A stretch of 64,000 nucleotides of DNA from Streptomyces olindensis (GTDB taxonomy: Bacteria > Actinomycetota > Actinomycetes > Streptomycetales > Streptomycetaceae). A program made the position numbers and the translations under genes. The stretch spans positions 124,001-188,000 of the forward strand of contig JJOH01000006.1 in assembly GCA_000696115.1 (NCBI GenBank). Reading direction: 5' to 3'. Positions 1 through 8,614 of the stretch are shown here, one piece after another; position 1 is the first letter of the stretch, and each line of letters opens with the position of its first letter. Below the pieces are notes generated by a model, which worked only from the letters and a program-made list of their open reading frames with translations, was not told the DNA's origin and did no database searches.

Positions 1-123
1 CTCGCCCGCTTGCGCCATGAATACGTGGTCGGAGACGAAGCCGTTATCCGGCTCCATGTCGAAGCCGGCTGCGTACACCTGCTGAAGGTAGGCAGTGAGG
101 CTGGATCGGGTAAATGCGATCAA
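1..123 (-). CDS. 5' part of an unknown gene, cut by window edge
   Basis: The first 41 codons of a gene running off the left edge, read from a TTG at 123-121 one base after the TGA of the upstream gene. The frame is open to base 1 and closed upstream by a TGA, so TTG is the only reasonable start seen. The peptide begins (M)IAFTRSSLTAYLQQVYAAGF and continues without low-complexity sequence. I recognise no family. The one-base gap to the 303-residue gene implies co-transcription and translational coupling, so the two products probably act together. Confidence 0.55.
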   Translation of the reverse strand, partial: MIAFTRSSLTAYLQQVYAAGFDMEPDNGFVSDHVFMAQAGE

Positions 124-124
124 G

Positions 125-1036
125 TCAGTATTCCCAGTTGTCCGAGATTTTCATCAGGTGGTGGTCGCGGGCTGTCTCGTAGTCCTCCGGGAGGCCGATG
201 TCCGTAAAGACCTGGGCCATCTGTTGGACGATGCGATGGCAGAACAGGGTGTTGAGCCGGGCGACCCTGCGGGCTTCGGTGGCCGACGTCTCGTCCAGGG
301 GCCTGATGGCCACCAGTGACTCGTGGATGCTGCTGATCAGGCGCAGCAGTGCCACATAGCCGGTGGGATGGTGCGGGCTCGGCCGGTGGACGTAGAGGAA
401 GTCGCCCGGGAACCGCTTCAGCCTCTCCCGCACGCTGTTACGAAGGAGTTCGTCGGCGCTCTTCTTTGTCGGGCGGGCCTTGTCGAGCCGTCGGCAGTGG
501 GCCTGCAGACAGCGGCAGAACGGGCGCTGATGCGTGCACCGGGACAGGTCCTTGACGGATTTCTCCAGCGCCAGCAGGGCCCGGATGTGGGAGGCCAGGT
601 CCTCCCGGGTGCGACCGGCCGGAAGGAGGGTGACGATGTCCTCCGGGGCGTATCCCAGCCGCATCATCTCAAATGCGCGATCGAGTTGGTCGGTGCCGCC
701 GCTGTTGAGGATGGTTTTGCGGATCGCCCGCTCGGTTGCGGCTCGCTGGGCGTCGATCTCCTTGGGGATGACGAACTGCTTCACATAGGAGTCGACGGGG
801 ACGGCCGGAACGTAGGTTATGAGGTTCCAGTGCTTTCCGTATGCCAGGTCGCAATTCGCCGTCACGACGAATCCGAGTGCTTCTTCCCCATCCAGCGGAA
901 AATCCGCTTTGGCGGACAGGAACTGAAGGACATCACCCTGTCGAATGGGTTGGTCGGGGTCCACGATCGCCAGCTCGTGTTCGGCGAATAACCCCTCGTC
1001 CTCGGCGCTGCCGGGGGTGAGTGTGGTGTCGGTCAC
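125..1036 (-). CDS. Hypothetical protein with a VVTANCDL motif
   Basis: A 303-residue soluble protein of unknown function. The N-terminal third has a RQGDVLQFL motif (about 31-39) followed by GFVVTANCDLAYGKHW (about 56-71). From memory, a QGD...TxxCDL pair marks a family of small proteins often encoded beside ATPases or other accessory genes; that is recollection, not a search. A cysteine-rich patch (CTHQRPFCRCLQAHC, about 167-181) could bind metal, and the C-terminal third is helical. No signal peptide or membrane segment. It forms a tight operon with the partial gene downstream and sits between the window edge and a tRNA-Thr, so it may belong to an accessory island. Confidence 0.6.
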   Translation of the reverse strand: MTDTTLTPGSAEDEGLFAEHELAIVDPDQPIRQGDVLQFLSAKADFPLDGEEALGFVVTANCDLAYGKHWNLITYVPAVPVDSYVKQFVIPKEIDAQRAATERAIRKTILNSGGTDQLDRAFEMMRLGYAPEDIVTLLPAGRTREDLASHIRALLALEKSVKDLSRCTHQRPFCRCLQAHCRRLDKARPTKKSADELLRNSVRERLKRFPGDFLYVHRPSPHHPTGYVALLRLISSIHESLVAIRPLDETSATEARRVARLNTLFCHRIVQQMAQVFTDIGLPEDYETARDHHLMKISDNWEY

Positions 1037-1148
1037 GGCAGGATACTACTGAGGCCGGGTCTGTTCCGAGGAGAGATGCGTGGTACGGGCAGGGAGCGAC
1101 TGTGTATGGTGGGCGCGGCCCCTCGTCAGTGGTCGATGAAGGGGGCCT

Positions 1149-1221
1149 GCCGCCTTAGCTCAGTTGGCAGAGCAGTTGCCTTGTAAGCTCCAGGTCGTCG
1201 GTTCGATTCCGACAGGCGGCT
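1149..1221 (+). tRNA. tRNA-Thr(TGT)
   Basis: A 73-nt cloverleaf: 7-bp acceptor GCCGCCT/AGGCGGC, D-stem GCTC/GAGC, anticodon loop CTTGTAA (anticodon TGT at 1182-1184), 5-nt variable loop, T-stem GTCGG/CCGAC with TTCGATT loop, discriminator T, CCA not encoded. The anticodon stem (1175-1179 with 1187-1191) pairs at only three of five positions: T1177-T1189 and T1176-C1190 are mismatches. A strong terminator follows. Confidence 0.9.
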
Positions 1222-1227
1222 CACCGT

Positions 1228-1256
1228 GCCCAGGTCAGTGTCTGACCTGGGCTTTT
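1228..1256 (+). terminator. Rho-independent terminator after tRNA-Thr
   Basis: A perfect 10-bp stem GCCCAGGTCA/TGACCTGGGC with a 5-nt loop followed by TTTT, starting 7 nt after the tRNA 3' end. It separates the tRNA transcript from the downstream kinase gene. Confidence 0.85.
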
Positions 1257-1335
1257 CATGTGCCGAGACGCCAGCCGGATCCTGCCGGCAGTAATTCGCA
1301 TGCCTCTTCTGGCGGACGCCGCTACCGTGCGAGGG

Positions 1336-2223
1336 GTGATTGACATTCCACGGGAGCTGGCCGCATCACAGGAGAAGTACAACGGGGAGGCGGGCCGGGC
1401 CTTCATCGCCGGGCTGCCGGACCTGGCGGCCGCCTTCCTGGAGCGCTGGCGGCTACGGGTCGACGGTTCGCCCATGCACGGTGTCTCCGCCCTGGTCCTG
1501 CCGGTCGTCCGGGTCGACGGCACTCCGGCCGTCCTCAAGCTCCAGCTGCTGGACGAGGAGAGCAGGGACGAGCCGGTCGCGCTGCGCGTCTGGGGCGGTG
1601 ACGGGGCGGTGCGGCTTCTGGGCCACGACGAGGCCACCGGCACCATGCTGCTGGAGCGCCTCGATCCGTCCAGGATGCTGTCGCGCGAACCTGACACGCA
1701 CCGAGTCGTCCTCACGATCGCCGAACTGCTCGCCCACCTGACCTCCTTCCCCGCCCCGCCGGGTATGCGGCGCCTGGGCGACATGGCCCGGGCGATGCTG
1801 AACCGGACGCCATGGGCGCTGGATCGCATCCCCGATCGCGAGTCCCGCCGTGTGGTCGCCGACTGTGCGGCAGCCGTGCGCGAGGTCGTGGACGAACCCG
1901 GTGAGAGCCTGCTGCACTGGGATCTCCACGACGGAAACGTTCTCGCTGCCGAGCGGTCCTCATGGCTGGCGATCGATCCCAAGCCTCTGGTCGGCGACCC
2001 CGGCTTCGAGCTGTGGCCGGCGCTGGACAACCGGTTCGACCCCAATGACATCTGCTGGCGCTTCGACGCCATGACGGAAGTCCTCGGTCTGGACCGCGCG
2101 CGGGCTCGGGCCTGGACGCTCGGGCGGCTGTTGCAGAACGCCCTGTGGGACGTTGAGGACGGCCGCCCCGTGGATGACGACCAGCTGGAGATCGCCCGGC
2201 GCCTGCGCACCCACGGCAGTTGA
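1336..2223 (+). CDS. APH(6)/streptomycin 6-kinase-like aminoglycoside phosphotransferase
   Basis: A 295-residue kinase-fold protein of the APH(6)/hydroxyurea-kinase family. Visible: an ATP-binding lysine in AVLKLQ (about K68), the catalytic loop HWDLHDGN (194-201) and the metal-binding IDPKPLVGDP (213-222), all characteristic of APH(6). Family members phosphorylate streptomycin at position 6, but many Streptomyces paralogues have no known substrate, so resistance is not established. The GTG at 1336 was chosen because a TACCGT -10 box lies 7 nt before it (leaderless); an upstream in-frame ATG at 1258 overlaps the tRNA terminator and would add 26 unconserved residues. Confidence 0.85.
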   Translation: MIDIPRELAASQEKYNGEAGRAFIAGLPDLAAAFLERWRLRVDGSPMHGVSALVLPVVRVDGTPAVLKLQLLDEESRDEPVALRVWGGDGAVRLLGHDEATGTMLLERLDPSRMLSREPDTHRVVLTIAELLAHLTSFPAPPGMRRLGDMARAMLNRTPWALDRIPDRESRRVVADCAAAVREVVDEPGESLLHWDLHDGNVLAAERSSWLAIDPKPLVGDPGFELWPALDNRFDPNDICWRFDAMTEVLGLDRARARAWTLGRLLQNALWDVEDGRPVDDDQLEIARRLRTHGS

Positions 2224-2296
2224 CCTGAAGCCGACACCGGCGCCATCCCGGGCACCCGTCGGGCCGCAGTCCGAGGGCTTCCCGCGCGGCCGGCCG

Positions 2297-3277
2297 TCAG
2301 GGTTCCAGGACCACCTTGCCCGTCGTCCCCCGGGTCTCCAGCGCGCGGTGCGCGGCCGCGGCGTCGGTGAGGGGGAAGCGGTGGACGGCCGGGGTGAGGC
2401 GGCCCGCCGCGGCCTCGGTGAGGGCGCGTAGTTCGAGGGTGCGGACGGGGTCGGGGCCGCCGGCCTTCTGGAGCATGACGGGGCCGAGGACCTCCACGGA
2501 GACGCCGTCGACGAGGTAGGGCCCGCCGTCGTGGATGCCCTCGCCGGACCAGCCGAAGACGACGTGCCTGCCGCCGGGGCCGAGGAGGGCGACGGCCTCG
2601 CGGGCCGCGTCGCCGCCCACGCCGTCGAAGACGACGGTGGCGGTCCGGCCGCCGAGGTGGGCGCGGACCTTCGCGGGCCAGGCGGGGTCGGTGTAGTCGA
2701 CGGCGAGATCGGCGCCGTTGGCCTGGACGCGGGCGACCTTCTCCGGCCCGCCCGCGAGCCCGACGACGGTGGCGCCGGCGTTCTTGGCGTACTGCACGAG
2801 GAGGGTGCCGATGCCGCCCGCGGCGGCCGGGACGACCACGACCGAGTCGGGGCCGAGGTCGGCGAACTGCAGGATCCCCATCGTCGTACGGCCCGTGCCG
2901 ATCATGGCGACGGCCTCGGCGAAGTCGAGGTTCTCCGGGATCTCGTGCAGGCGTTCGACGTTGGTGACGGCCAGTTCGGCATAACCGCCCGGGGCGAAGC
3001 CGAGGTGGGCGACGACCCGCTTGCCGAGCCACAGGCCGGCGACGCCCTCGCCCAGGGCCTCGACGACCCCGGCGACCTCGCGGCCGGGGATCGTGGGCAG
3101 GGGTGTCGGTTCGGGTGCCGGTCCCCGGGCGCCCTCGCGCAGGGCCGTGTCCAGGAGGTGGACGCCCGCCGCCCGTACGGCGACACGGACCTGGCCGGGG
3201 CCCGGGCGGGGGTCCTCGACCTGCTCGTAGGTGAGGTTCTCGGCCGGGCCGAAGGCGTGCAGGCGGATGGCGTGCAT
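2297..3277 (-). CDS. Zinc-type alcohol dehydrogenase / quinone oxidoreductase family protein
   Basis: A 326-residue medium-chain dehydrogenase of the quinone-oxidoreductase branch. It has a GroES-like N-terminal fold (HAIRLHAFGPAENLTYEQV start, GVHLLDTALREG) and a Rossmann NADPH site VVVPAAAGGIGTLLVQYAK. The structural-zinc cysteines of true alcohol dehydrogenases are absent, so NADPH-dependent reduction of quinones or enones is expected; the substrate is unknown. The ATG at 3277 is preceded by GAGGAG at proper distance; a longer frame to 3343 lacks support. It lies 46 nt downstream of the FAD oxidoreductase on the same strand, probably co-transcribed. Confidence 0.85.
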   Translation of the reverse strand: MHAIRLHAFGPAENLTYEQVEDPRPGPGQVRVAVRAAGVHLLDTALREGARGPAPEPTPLPTIPGREVAGVVEALGEGVAGLWLGKRVVAHLGFAPGGYAELAVTNVERLHEIPENLDFAEAVAMIGTGRTTMGILQFADLGPDSVVVVPAAAGGIGTLLVQYAKNAGATVVGLAGGPEKVARVQANGADLAVDYTDPAWPAKVRAHLGGRTATVVFDGVGGDAAREAVALLGPGGRHVVFGWSGEGIHDGGPYLVDGVSVEVLGPVMLQKAGGPDPVRTLELRALTEAAAGRLTPAVHRFPLTDAAAAHRALETRGTTGKVVLEP

Positions 3278-3323
3278 GCGGGGCTCCTCGTGGTGTCGTG
3301 GTCTGCGCCCCCAGCCTTCAATC

Positions 3324-4484
3324 TCAAGCATGCTTGAGGTCAAGCTCCCGCCTGCCGAGGGCCAGGGACACCGCCGTCAGGGCGCTGTTGAAGGAGACCT
3401 CCGACAGCACGCCGGGGGCCGCGACCTGGTCGCCCGCGAGGTAGACACCGTCGCCCCGGTCCACGGCGGGCCGGTCGCGCCAGCTGGTGCCGGGCAGGTC
3501 GACCGCGCCCGTACGGCCGTTCGCCACGGCCCCGCGCCGCCAGGTGACCCGCTCGCGCCAGCCCGGGAAGCCCAGGTCGAGCAGCTCCTCGGCGCGCGCG
3601 GTGCCGTCGGCCTTGGACTCGCGCGGGGCGATGGGGATCTGCCCCTGGATCAGCTGCTCGCCGGCCGGCGCGAGGCTGCGGTCCTGGGCGGTGAACCGTT
3701 CCAGCCAGCCGGGCGCGTCGAGGTCGGAGACCACGAAGGCGTCCCCGCGCCGGGTGCGCACGGCCAGGTCGACGAGGACGGTACGGCCGCTCGGCCAGGT
3801 CAGCGAGTCGTCGCCGAGCAGCCGCCGGGCGGCGTCGAGGGAGGTGGCGACGACGACCGGCGTGTCGGTGGGGAGCGTGTCGACGCGGGACAGCGTCTCG
3901 ATCCGCACGCCCAGGTTCCAGGCGCGGGCGGCCATGCGGTCGATGAGGCTCGCCCAGCCGCCGCGCGGGTAGTGCGCCTCGGGCGGCAGCTTGGTGGCGC
4001 GGCGCAGGCGCTCCTGCACGAACGCGGCCGAGAGGGATCCGGGGTCGTGGTGGAAGAGGGCGACGGCGGAGTAGTGGGCGGCGGCCCGGGCTCCCTCCTC
4101 CCCTGCGATGCCGGTCGCCCAGGTGAGGAAGTCGACGTCCACGGGGGCCTGCCGGCCGGTCCGGCGCAGCAGCTTCAGCATCGCGAAGGGCGGGGTGCGG
4201 CGCAGCGCGCCCTGGTGGCGCAGCCGCAGCCGGGCGGCCTCCAGGGGCGGGATCGGGGCGAGCGGGCCGATGAGGTCGCGCTGCCGTAGCCAGGCCCAGT
4301 GCGGGCCGCCGTTGTAGAGGGCGTGCGGGCCCTCGTTCGTGCGGTAAGGGCCCTCGGCGGTGCGGGCCCGGCCGCCGAGCGTGTGGTGGGCCTCGTGGAC
4401 GGTGACCTTGGCGCCCGCCTCGGCGGCGGTGATGGCCGCGGTCAGTCCGGCGAAACCGCCGCCGATCACGGTGATGCGGTGCAT
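3324..4484 (-). CDS. FAD/NAD(P)-dependent amine-oxidase/phytoene-desaturase-like oxidoreductase
   Basis: A 386-residue flavoprotein. The N-terminus has the dinucleotide-binding motif ITVIGGGFAGLTAA (residues 4-17) followed by a LGGRA motif typical of the phytoene-desaturase/amine-oxidase superfamily. The C-terminus carries the second FAD-contacting segment GVYLAGDQVAAPGVLSEVSF. No membrane segment. No carotenoid genes lie nearby, so carotenoid chemistry is not implied and the substrate is unknown. It is divergent from the pentapeptide-repeat gene and upstream of a quinone-reductase-like gene; the pair may form a small redox operon. Confidence 0.8.
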   Translation of the reverse strand: MHRITVIGGGFAGLTAAITAAEAGAKVTVHEAHHTLGGRARTAEGPYRTNEGPHALYNGGPHWAWLRQRDLIGPLAPIPPLEAARLRLRHQGALRRTPPFAMLKLLRRTGRQAPVDVDFLTWATGIAGEEGARAAAHYSAVALFHHDPGSLSAAFVQERLRRATKLPPEAHYPRGGWASLIDRMAARAWNLGVRIETLSRVDTLPTDTPVVVATSLDAARRLLGDDSLTWPSGRTVLVDLAVRTRRGDAFVVSDLDAPGWLERFTAQDRSLAPAGEQLIQGQIPIAPRESKADGTARAEELLDLGFPGWRERVTWRRGAVANGRTGAVDLPGTSWRDRPAVDRGDGVYLAGDQVAAPGVLSEVSFNSALTAVSLALGRRELDLKHA

Positions 4485-4627
4485 GGCTGGGGGTCTCCCT
4501 GCGGTCGTCGTGGTGGCCTGGTGGTGGCCTGTCGGGAGTACGACGGGCCGAGGGCGCCGGTATGTGACATCGCGGGTGTTTGCCCAGGTCAGGGCGTGTT
4601 GTCAGTGGTGGCGTGCAGCATGGGGGC

Positions 4628-5470
4628 ATGGCGAGGAGAGCGGCGGGCGGTACGGGTGTGAAGGGCGCGCGGCGACCGGAGCTGCCGGTGCCGGAGCCGT
4701 ACGAGGGCGGTGGGCTGGAGCCGGACGGGGACTACGACGGGCTGGAGTTCAAGGACGCCGACCTCGGCGGGCAGGACGGCTCGGGCGCGCGCTTCATGGA
4801 CTGCGCGCTGACGGGGTGCGCGCTGGACGAGACCCGACTGCGGCACGCCCGGATCCTGGATTCGGCCCTGAGCGGCGTCCGGGGAGTCGGCACGGACCTG
4901 GCCGAGGCGACCCTGCGGGACGTGGAGCTGACCGACGCCCGCCTCGGCGGACCGCAACTGCACGGGGCGGTGCTGGAGCGGGTGCTGATCCGCGGCGGCA
5001 AGATCGACTGTCTGAACCTGCGCACGGCCCGGCTCAGAGACGTCGTCTTCGAGGGCTGCGTCCTCGTCGAGCCGGACTTCGGCGGGGCTCGTCTGGAGCG
5101 GGTGGAGTTCGTCGACTGCGCGCTGAAGGGAGCCGACCTGCACGCGGCGACCCTCGTCGACGTCGACCTGCGCGGGGCCGCGCCGCTGGAGATCGGCCGA
5201 GGGCTGGACCGGCTGTCCGGGGCGGTGATCAGCCCGGCCCAACTGAATGGACCTGGCACCGGTGCTGGCGGCGCAGTGGGGGATCCGGGTGGAGGGGTGA
5301 GCGCGGACACTGCGGGCGTCCGGCCCCTCAGGGGATCCGTGGGAAGCGGGCCTGGAGGGTCCAGATCGCCGGGTTCTCGGCGAGGTCGTCGTGCAGGTCG
5401 GTCAGGTCGGCGATCAGGTCGTGCAGGAAGTCCCGGGCCTCCCGGCGCAGTTCGGCGTGGGAGACGGTGA
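4628..5470 (+). CDS. Pentapeptide-repeat protein with a 3' frameshift
   Basis: As read, the frame runs from ATG 4628 to 5470 (280 aa). Residues about 35-200 are a right-handed beta-helix of A(D/N)LxX repeats (for example LEFKDADLGGQ, LERVEFVDCALKGADL). After AVISPAQL the reading frame becomes G/P-rich and runs into the convergent neighbour. In the +1 frame the natural ending MDLAPVLAAQWGIRVEG plus stop (TGA 5298-5300) is intact. One extra A at 5246/5247 (CTGAATGG where CTGATGG is expected) explains this, so the ancestral gene was 4628-5300, about 223 aa. It is either a recent mutation or a sequencing error. Function unknown; the family mimics DNA or mediates protein contacts. Confidence 0.75.
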   Translation: MARRAAGGTGVKGARRPELPVPEPYEGGGLEPDGDYDGLEFKDADLGGQDGSGARFMDCALTGCALDETRLRHARILDSALSGVRGVGTDLAEATLRDVELTDARLGGPQLHGAVLERVLIRGGKIDCLNLRTARLRDVVFEGCVLVEPDFGGARLERVEFVDCALKGADLHAATLVDVDLRGAAPLEIGRGLDRLSGAVISPAQLNGPGTGAGGAVGDPGGGVSADTAGVRPLRGSVGSGPGGSRSPGSRRGRRAGRSGRRSGRAGSPGPPGAVRRGRR

Positions 5471-5828
5471 GCGGGGGCTCCTCCGCGCGCATCCAGTCGG
5501 CCTCGATGTCCACCCATCCGAAGCGCCGCTCGAAGAGCATCCGGTCGGTCGACTCGGTGAAGTCCAGCTCCGCCCGCTGCGGCCGGGACGCCCGGGAGCC
5601 CGCCGGGTCCCGGTCGATGCGCTCCACGATGTCGCACAGCGCCCACGCGAAGTCGAGCACCGGCACCCATCCCCAGGCTGTGGACACCTCGTGGTCCGTC
5701 TTGGTGTCCGCCAGATAGACGTCACCGCAGAACAGGTCGTGCCGCAGGGCGCGGACGTCCGCGCGCCGGTAGTCGGTCTGCGGCGGGTCCGGGAAGCGGT
5801 TGGAGAGGGCGTAGCCGATGTCGAGCAC
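5328..5828 (-). CDS. Conserved hypothetical protein
   Basis: A 166-residue soluble protein starting VLDIGYALSNRF from the GTG at 5828. A longer frame to 5996 would overlap the promoter and signal sequence of the divergent peptidase gene and is rejected. It is rich in Trp and acidic residues, with no motif I recognise; similar proteins occur in streptomycetes next to M1-type metallopeptidases (from memory). It is convergent with the pentapeptide-repeat gene: the natural end of that gene (5300) leaves 27 nt between them, while the frameshifted reading overlaps it by 143 nt. Confidence 0.65.
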   Translation of the reverse strand: MLDIGYALSNRFPDPPQTDYRRADVRALRHDLFCGDVYLADTKTDHEVSTAWGWVPVLDFAWALCDIVERIDRDPAGSRASRPQRAELDFTESTDRMLFERRFGWVDIEADWMRAEEPPLTVSHAELRREARDFLHDLIADLTDLHDDLAENPAIWTLQARFPRIP

Positions 5829-5865
5829 GGATGTGATGGTGTCACGCGACCGTAGGATCGCGGCC

Positions 5866-7269
5866 GTGGCCCGAACTGTACGTCTTGTCCCCGCCCTGCT
5901 CGCCTCCGTGCTCACCCTCGCCGGGTGCGGCGGCGGAGTGCACGGCACACCGGGCGGCTCCGGCGTACGCGACCCGTACTTCCCGAAGGCGGGCAACGGC
6001 GGCTACGACGTCGCCCACTACGCCCTGCGCCTCACCTACGCCCCGGACGCGCACCACCTCACCGGCACGGCCACCGTGACGGCCCGTGCCACCCAGGACC
6101 TCTCCGCCTTCAACCTGGACTTCGAGGGCCTGGAGGTCGAGCGGGTCACGGTCGGCGGTGAGACCGCCCGCTGGAACCGCGCCGGACAGGAGCTCACCGT
6201 CCGGCCGCACGCCGACATCGACCGGGACGACACGTTCCACGTGACCGTCCGCTACTCCGGCGCGCCCGAGACCGTCACCGACCCGGACGGCTCCCGCGAG
6301 GGCTGGCTGCGCACCGCGGACGGGGCGCTCGCGCTCGGCGAGCCGACGGGGTCGATGACGTGGTTCCCCGGCAACCACCACCCCTCCGACAAGGCGGCGT
6401 ACGACGTCACGGTGAGCGTTCCGCAGGGGCTGCGGGCCGTGTCCAACGGGGAGTTGCGGAGCGAGAGGACCGCACGGGGCCGTACGACGTACCGGTGGCA
6501 CACCGGTGAGCCGATGGCGAGCTACCTCGCCACACTCGCGATCGGCCGCTTCGACATCAGCCATTCCAGGACCCCGGACGGTCTGCCCGTGTACACCGCC
6601 GTCGACCCGGCCGAGGCGGCGGCGAGCCGGCCGGTGCTCGGGCGGATACCCGAGGTGCTGCGCTGGGCGGAGAAGCGGTTCGGGCCGTACCCCTTCTCCT
6701 CCACGGGCGCGATCGTCGACCGGGCGGCCGACCTCGGATACGCCCTGGAGACGCAGAACCGCCCGGTCTTCCCCGGCGCCCCCGACCTCACGCTCCTCGT
6801 CCACGAACTCGCCCACCAGTGGTACGGCGACTCGGTCTCGCCGAAGAGCTGGCGGGACATGTGGCTCAACGAGGGCTTCGCGACGTACGCGGAGTGGCTG
6901 TGGGAGGAGGACCACGGCGGGAAGAGCGCGCAGGAGACCTTCGACGCGCTGTACTCCGGCGACTCCTCGGACACCGAGGAGGCCGCGGAGTCCGTCTGGG
7001 CGTTCCCGCCGGCCGATCCGCCGAGCGCCGCGCGGATCTCCGAGGCGCCGGTGTACTGGCGGGGCGCGATGGTGCTGCAGAAGGTCCGTCAGGTCGTCGG
7101 CGACGAGAAGTTCTGGCGGATCCTCAAGGGCTGGGCGGCCGCGTACCGGCACGGGAACGCGGACACGGCCGACTTCACGGCATACGTGGAGAAGCAGGCG
7201 CCCGGGGAGGACTTCGAGGGCATCTGGGAGGACTGGCTGTACGGGGAGGGGAAGCCGGAGCGGCCCTGA
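5866..7269 (+). CDS. M1-family metallopeptidase, lipoprotein
   Basis: A 467-residue gluzincin aminopeptidase. The zinc motif HELAHQW (H313, E314, H317) and NEGFATYAEW with zinc ligand E336 match the HExxH-18-E signature. A GAMEN-type exopeptidase loop is not obvious. The N-terminus VARTVRLVPALLASVLTLAGC has a lipobox (LAGC), so the enzyme should be anchored outside the membrane and act on extracellular peptides. The GTG at 5866 is preceded 7 nt upstream by TAGGAT, a leaderless Streptomyces promoter; earlier in-frame starts (5818, 5836) would overlap that promoter. Confidence 0.88.
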   Translation: MARTVRLVPALLASVLTLAGCGGGVHGTPGGSGVRDPYFPKAGNGGYDVAHYALRLTYAPDAHHLTGTATVTARATQDLSAFNLDFEGLEVERVTVGGETARWNRAGQELTVRPHADIDRDDTFHVTVRYSGAPETVTDPDGSREGWLRTADGALALGEPTGSMTWFPGNHHPSDKAAYDVTVSVPQGLRAVSNGELRSERTARGRTTYRWHTGEPMASYLATLAIGRFDISHSRTPDGLPVYTAVDPAEAAASRPVLGRIPEVLRWAEKRFGPYPFSSTGAIVDRAADLGYALETQNRPVFPGAPDLTLLVHELAHQWYGDSVSPKSWRDMWLNEGFATYAEWLWEEDHGGKSAQETFDALYSGDSSDTEEAAESVWAFPPADPPSAARISEAPVYWRGAMVLQKVRQVVGDEKFWRILKGWAAAYRHGNADTADFTAYVEKQAPGEDFEGIWEDWLYGEGKPERP

Positions 7270-7274
7270 GCCCC

Positions 7275-7787
7275 CTACGGCGCGACCAGCGGCTTGCGCA
7301 GCACCGCGCACGGGCGGTCCAGCCGGCGGTCCCGGCGGTCGTCGATGGTCGCGTAGCCGAGGGCGGTCCAGAAGGCGAGGGCCTTCGGGTTGTTCGCCAG
7401 GACGGCGAGGCGTACGGCCGTCCGGCCGGCCTGGCGGAAGCGGTCCTCCACGAGGGTGGCCAGGCGGCGGCCGTGGCCCTGGCCCTGCAAGGTCGCGTCC
7501 ACCATCAGCAGGCCGATCCACGGGTCCGGGTCGGCGGGGTCCGGGTGGTGGGCGAGGGTGACGGCGATGCCGATCAGGCGGCCGAAGCTGCGGGCGAGCA
7601 GGATCTCCGTGCCGGGCTGTTCCCGCTCCTCGGCGAGGGCGGCCGCGACCTGCTCGGGGCGGATGTCCTTCGGGTCGGGGAAGTCGCCGGTGAGGGTGTG
7701 GAACTCGTGGTGGGAGGCGTAGAGGGCGGTCAGCTCCGCGAGGAGGGAGTCACCCAGGGGGGCCATGGGCAAGGGGTCGAGGATCAC
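7275..7787 (-). CDS. GNAT-family N-acetyltransferase
   Basis: A 170-residue single-domain GNAT protein. The acetyl-CoA pyrophosphate loop is GQGHGRRL (matching Q/RxxGxG/A) after the strand WIGLLMVDATLQ; motif B near the end is NPKALAFWTALGY. The substrate cannot be deduced. It is convergent with the M1 peptidase gene (5-nt gap) and has its own start region facing the TerD gene, with which it shares strand but not tight spacing. Confidence 0.82.
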   Translation of the reverse strand: MILDPLPMAPLGDSLLAELTALYASHHEFHTLTGDFPDPKDIRPEQVAAALAEEREQPGTEILLARSFGRLIGIAVTLAHHPDPADPDPWIGLLMVDATLQGQGHGRRLATLVEDRFRQAGRTAVRLAVLANNPKALAFWTALGYATIDDRRDRRLDRPCAVLRKPLVAP

Positions 7788-7825
7788 GTGGGGAACGTAT
7801 CCCGGGTGGGCCCCCGGAAGGCGAA

Positions 7826-7855
7826 GCCCCCGGGCCCGTCACCGCGGCCGGGGGC
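7826..7855 (-). terminator. Stem-loop after terD-like gene
   Basis: GCCCCCGG (7826-7833) pairs with CCGGGGGC (7848-7855), placed 24 nt beyond the TerD stop codon. There is no T-run, as usual for Streptomyces terminators. Confidence 0.5.
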
Positions 7856-7879
7856 TCCACACGTGGACGGAGGCGTCCG

Positions 7880-8455
7880 TCAGACGTTCACGCCGAAGTC
7901 CTGGGCGATGCCGACCAGGCCCGAGGCGTAGCCCTGGCCGACCGCGCGGAACTTCCACTCGGCGCCGTTGCGGTACAGCTCGCCGAAGACCATGGCCGTC
8001 TCCGTGGCGGCGTCCTCCGACAGGTCGTAGCGGGCGATCTCGGCGCCGCCGGCCTGGTTGACGATGCGGATGTAGGCGTTGCGGACCTGGCCGAAGTTCT
8101 GCGAGCGGTTCTCGGCGTCGTAGATCGAGACCGGGAAGACGATCTTGTCGATGTCGGCCGGGAGGGCGGCGAGGTTGACGTTGATCGCCTCGTCGTCGCC
8201 GGCGCCCTCACCCGTGCGGTTGTCACCGGTGTGGACGATGGAGTTGTCCGGGGTCTGCTTGTTGTTGAAGAAGACGAAGTGGGCGTCCGAGTAGACCTTG
8301 CCCTGGTTGTTGACCGCGATCGCGGAGGCGTCGAGGTCGAAGTCCGTGCCGGTGGTGGTGCGGACGTCCCAGCCGAGGCCCACGGTGACGGCGGTCAGGC
8401 CCGGAGCCTCCTTGGTGAGCGAGACGTTGCCACCCTTGGACAGGCTTACAGCCAT
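7880..8455 (-). CDS. TerD-family protein
   Basis: A 191-residue protein with the full TerD fold: [20 protein letters not shown] start, [18 protein letters not shown] core, and [23 protein letters not shown], whose acidic loops bind calcium in characterised TerD proteins. Originally named for tellurite resistance, the family has broad stress and development roles in Streptomyces, where several paralogues exist. It stands alone here without other ter genes. The upstream region 8456-8614 separates it from the divergent arfB-like gene and holds both promoters. Confidence 0.92.
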   Translation of the reverse strand: MAVSLSKGGNVSLTKEAPGLTAVTVGLGWDVRTTTGTDFDLDASAIAVNNQGKVYSDAHFVFFNNKQTPDNSIVHTGDNRTGEGAGDDEAINVNLAALPADIDKIVFPVSIYDAENRSQNFGQVRNAYIRIVNQAGGAEIARYDLSEDAATETAMVFGELYRNGAEWKFRAVGQGYASGLVGIAQDFGVNV

Positions 8456-8614
8456 TGTTGGGAGTCCCTTCCCTCGTTTACATGCGGCAAAGAAGCTGCG
8501 GAAATGAAGCTACAGCTACCCCCATGAACGTGGAGAGGGGTACGCGAGGTTCCAGGTCCTTTACTTTCTTTACCCGCGATATTCGGGTGACGTGGACCGG
8601 ACAGGAGCGGGAAC

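Noticed and set aside
1258..1335. Longer N-terminus of the APH(6)-like gene
   Set aside because: The upstream ATG overlaps the tRNA terminator hairpin and adds residues not seen in the family; a leaderless promoter marks 1336.
7880..8455. Tellurite-resistance operon
   Set aside because: A single TerD-family gene without terABC or other partners; a general stress role is more likely.
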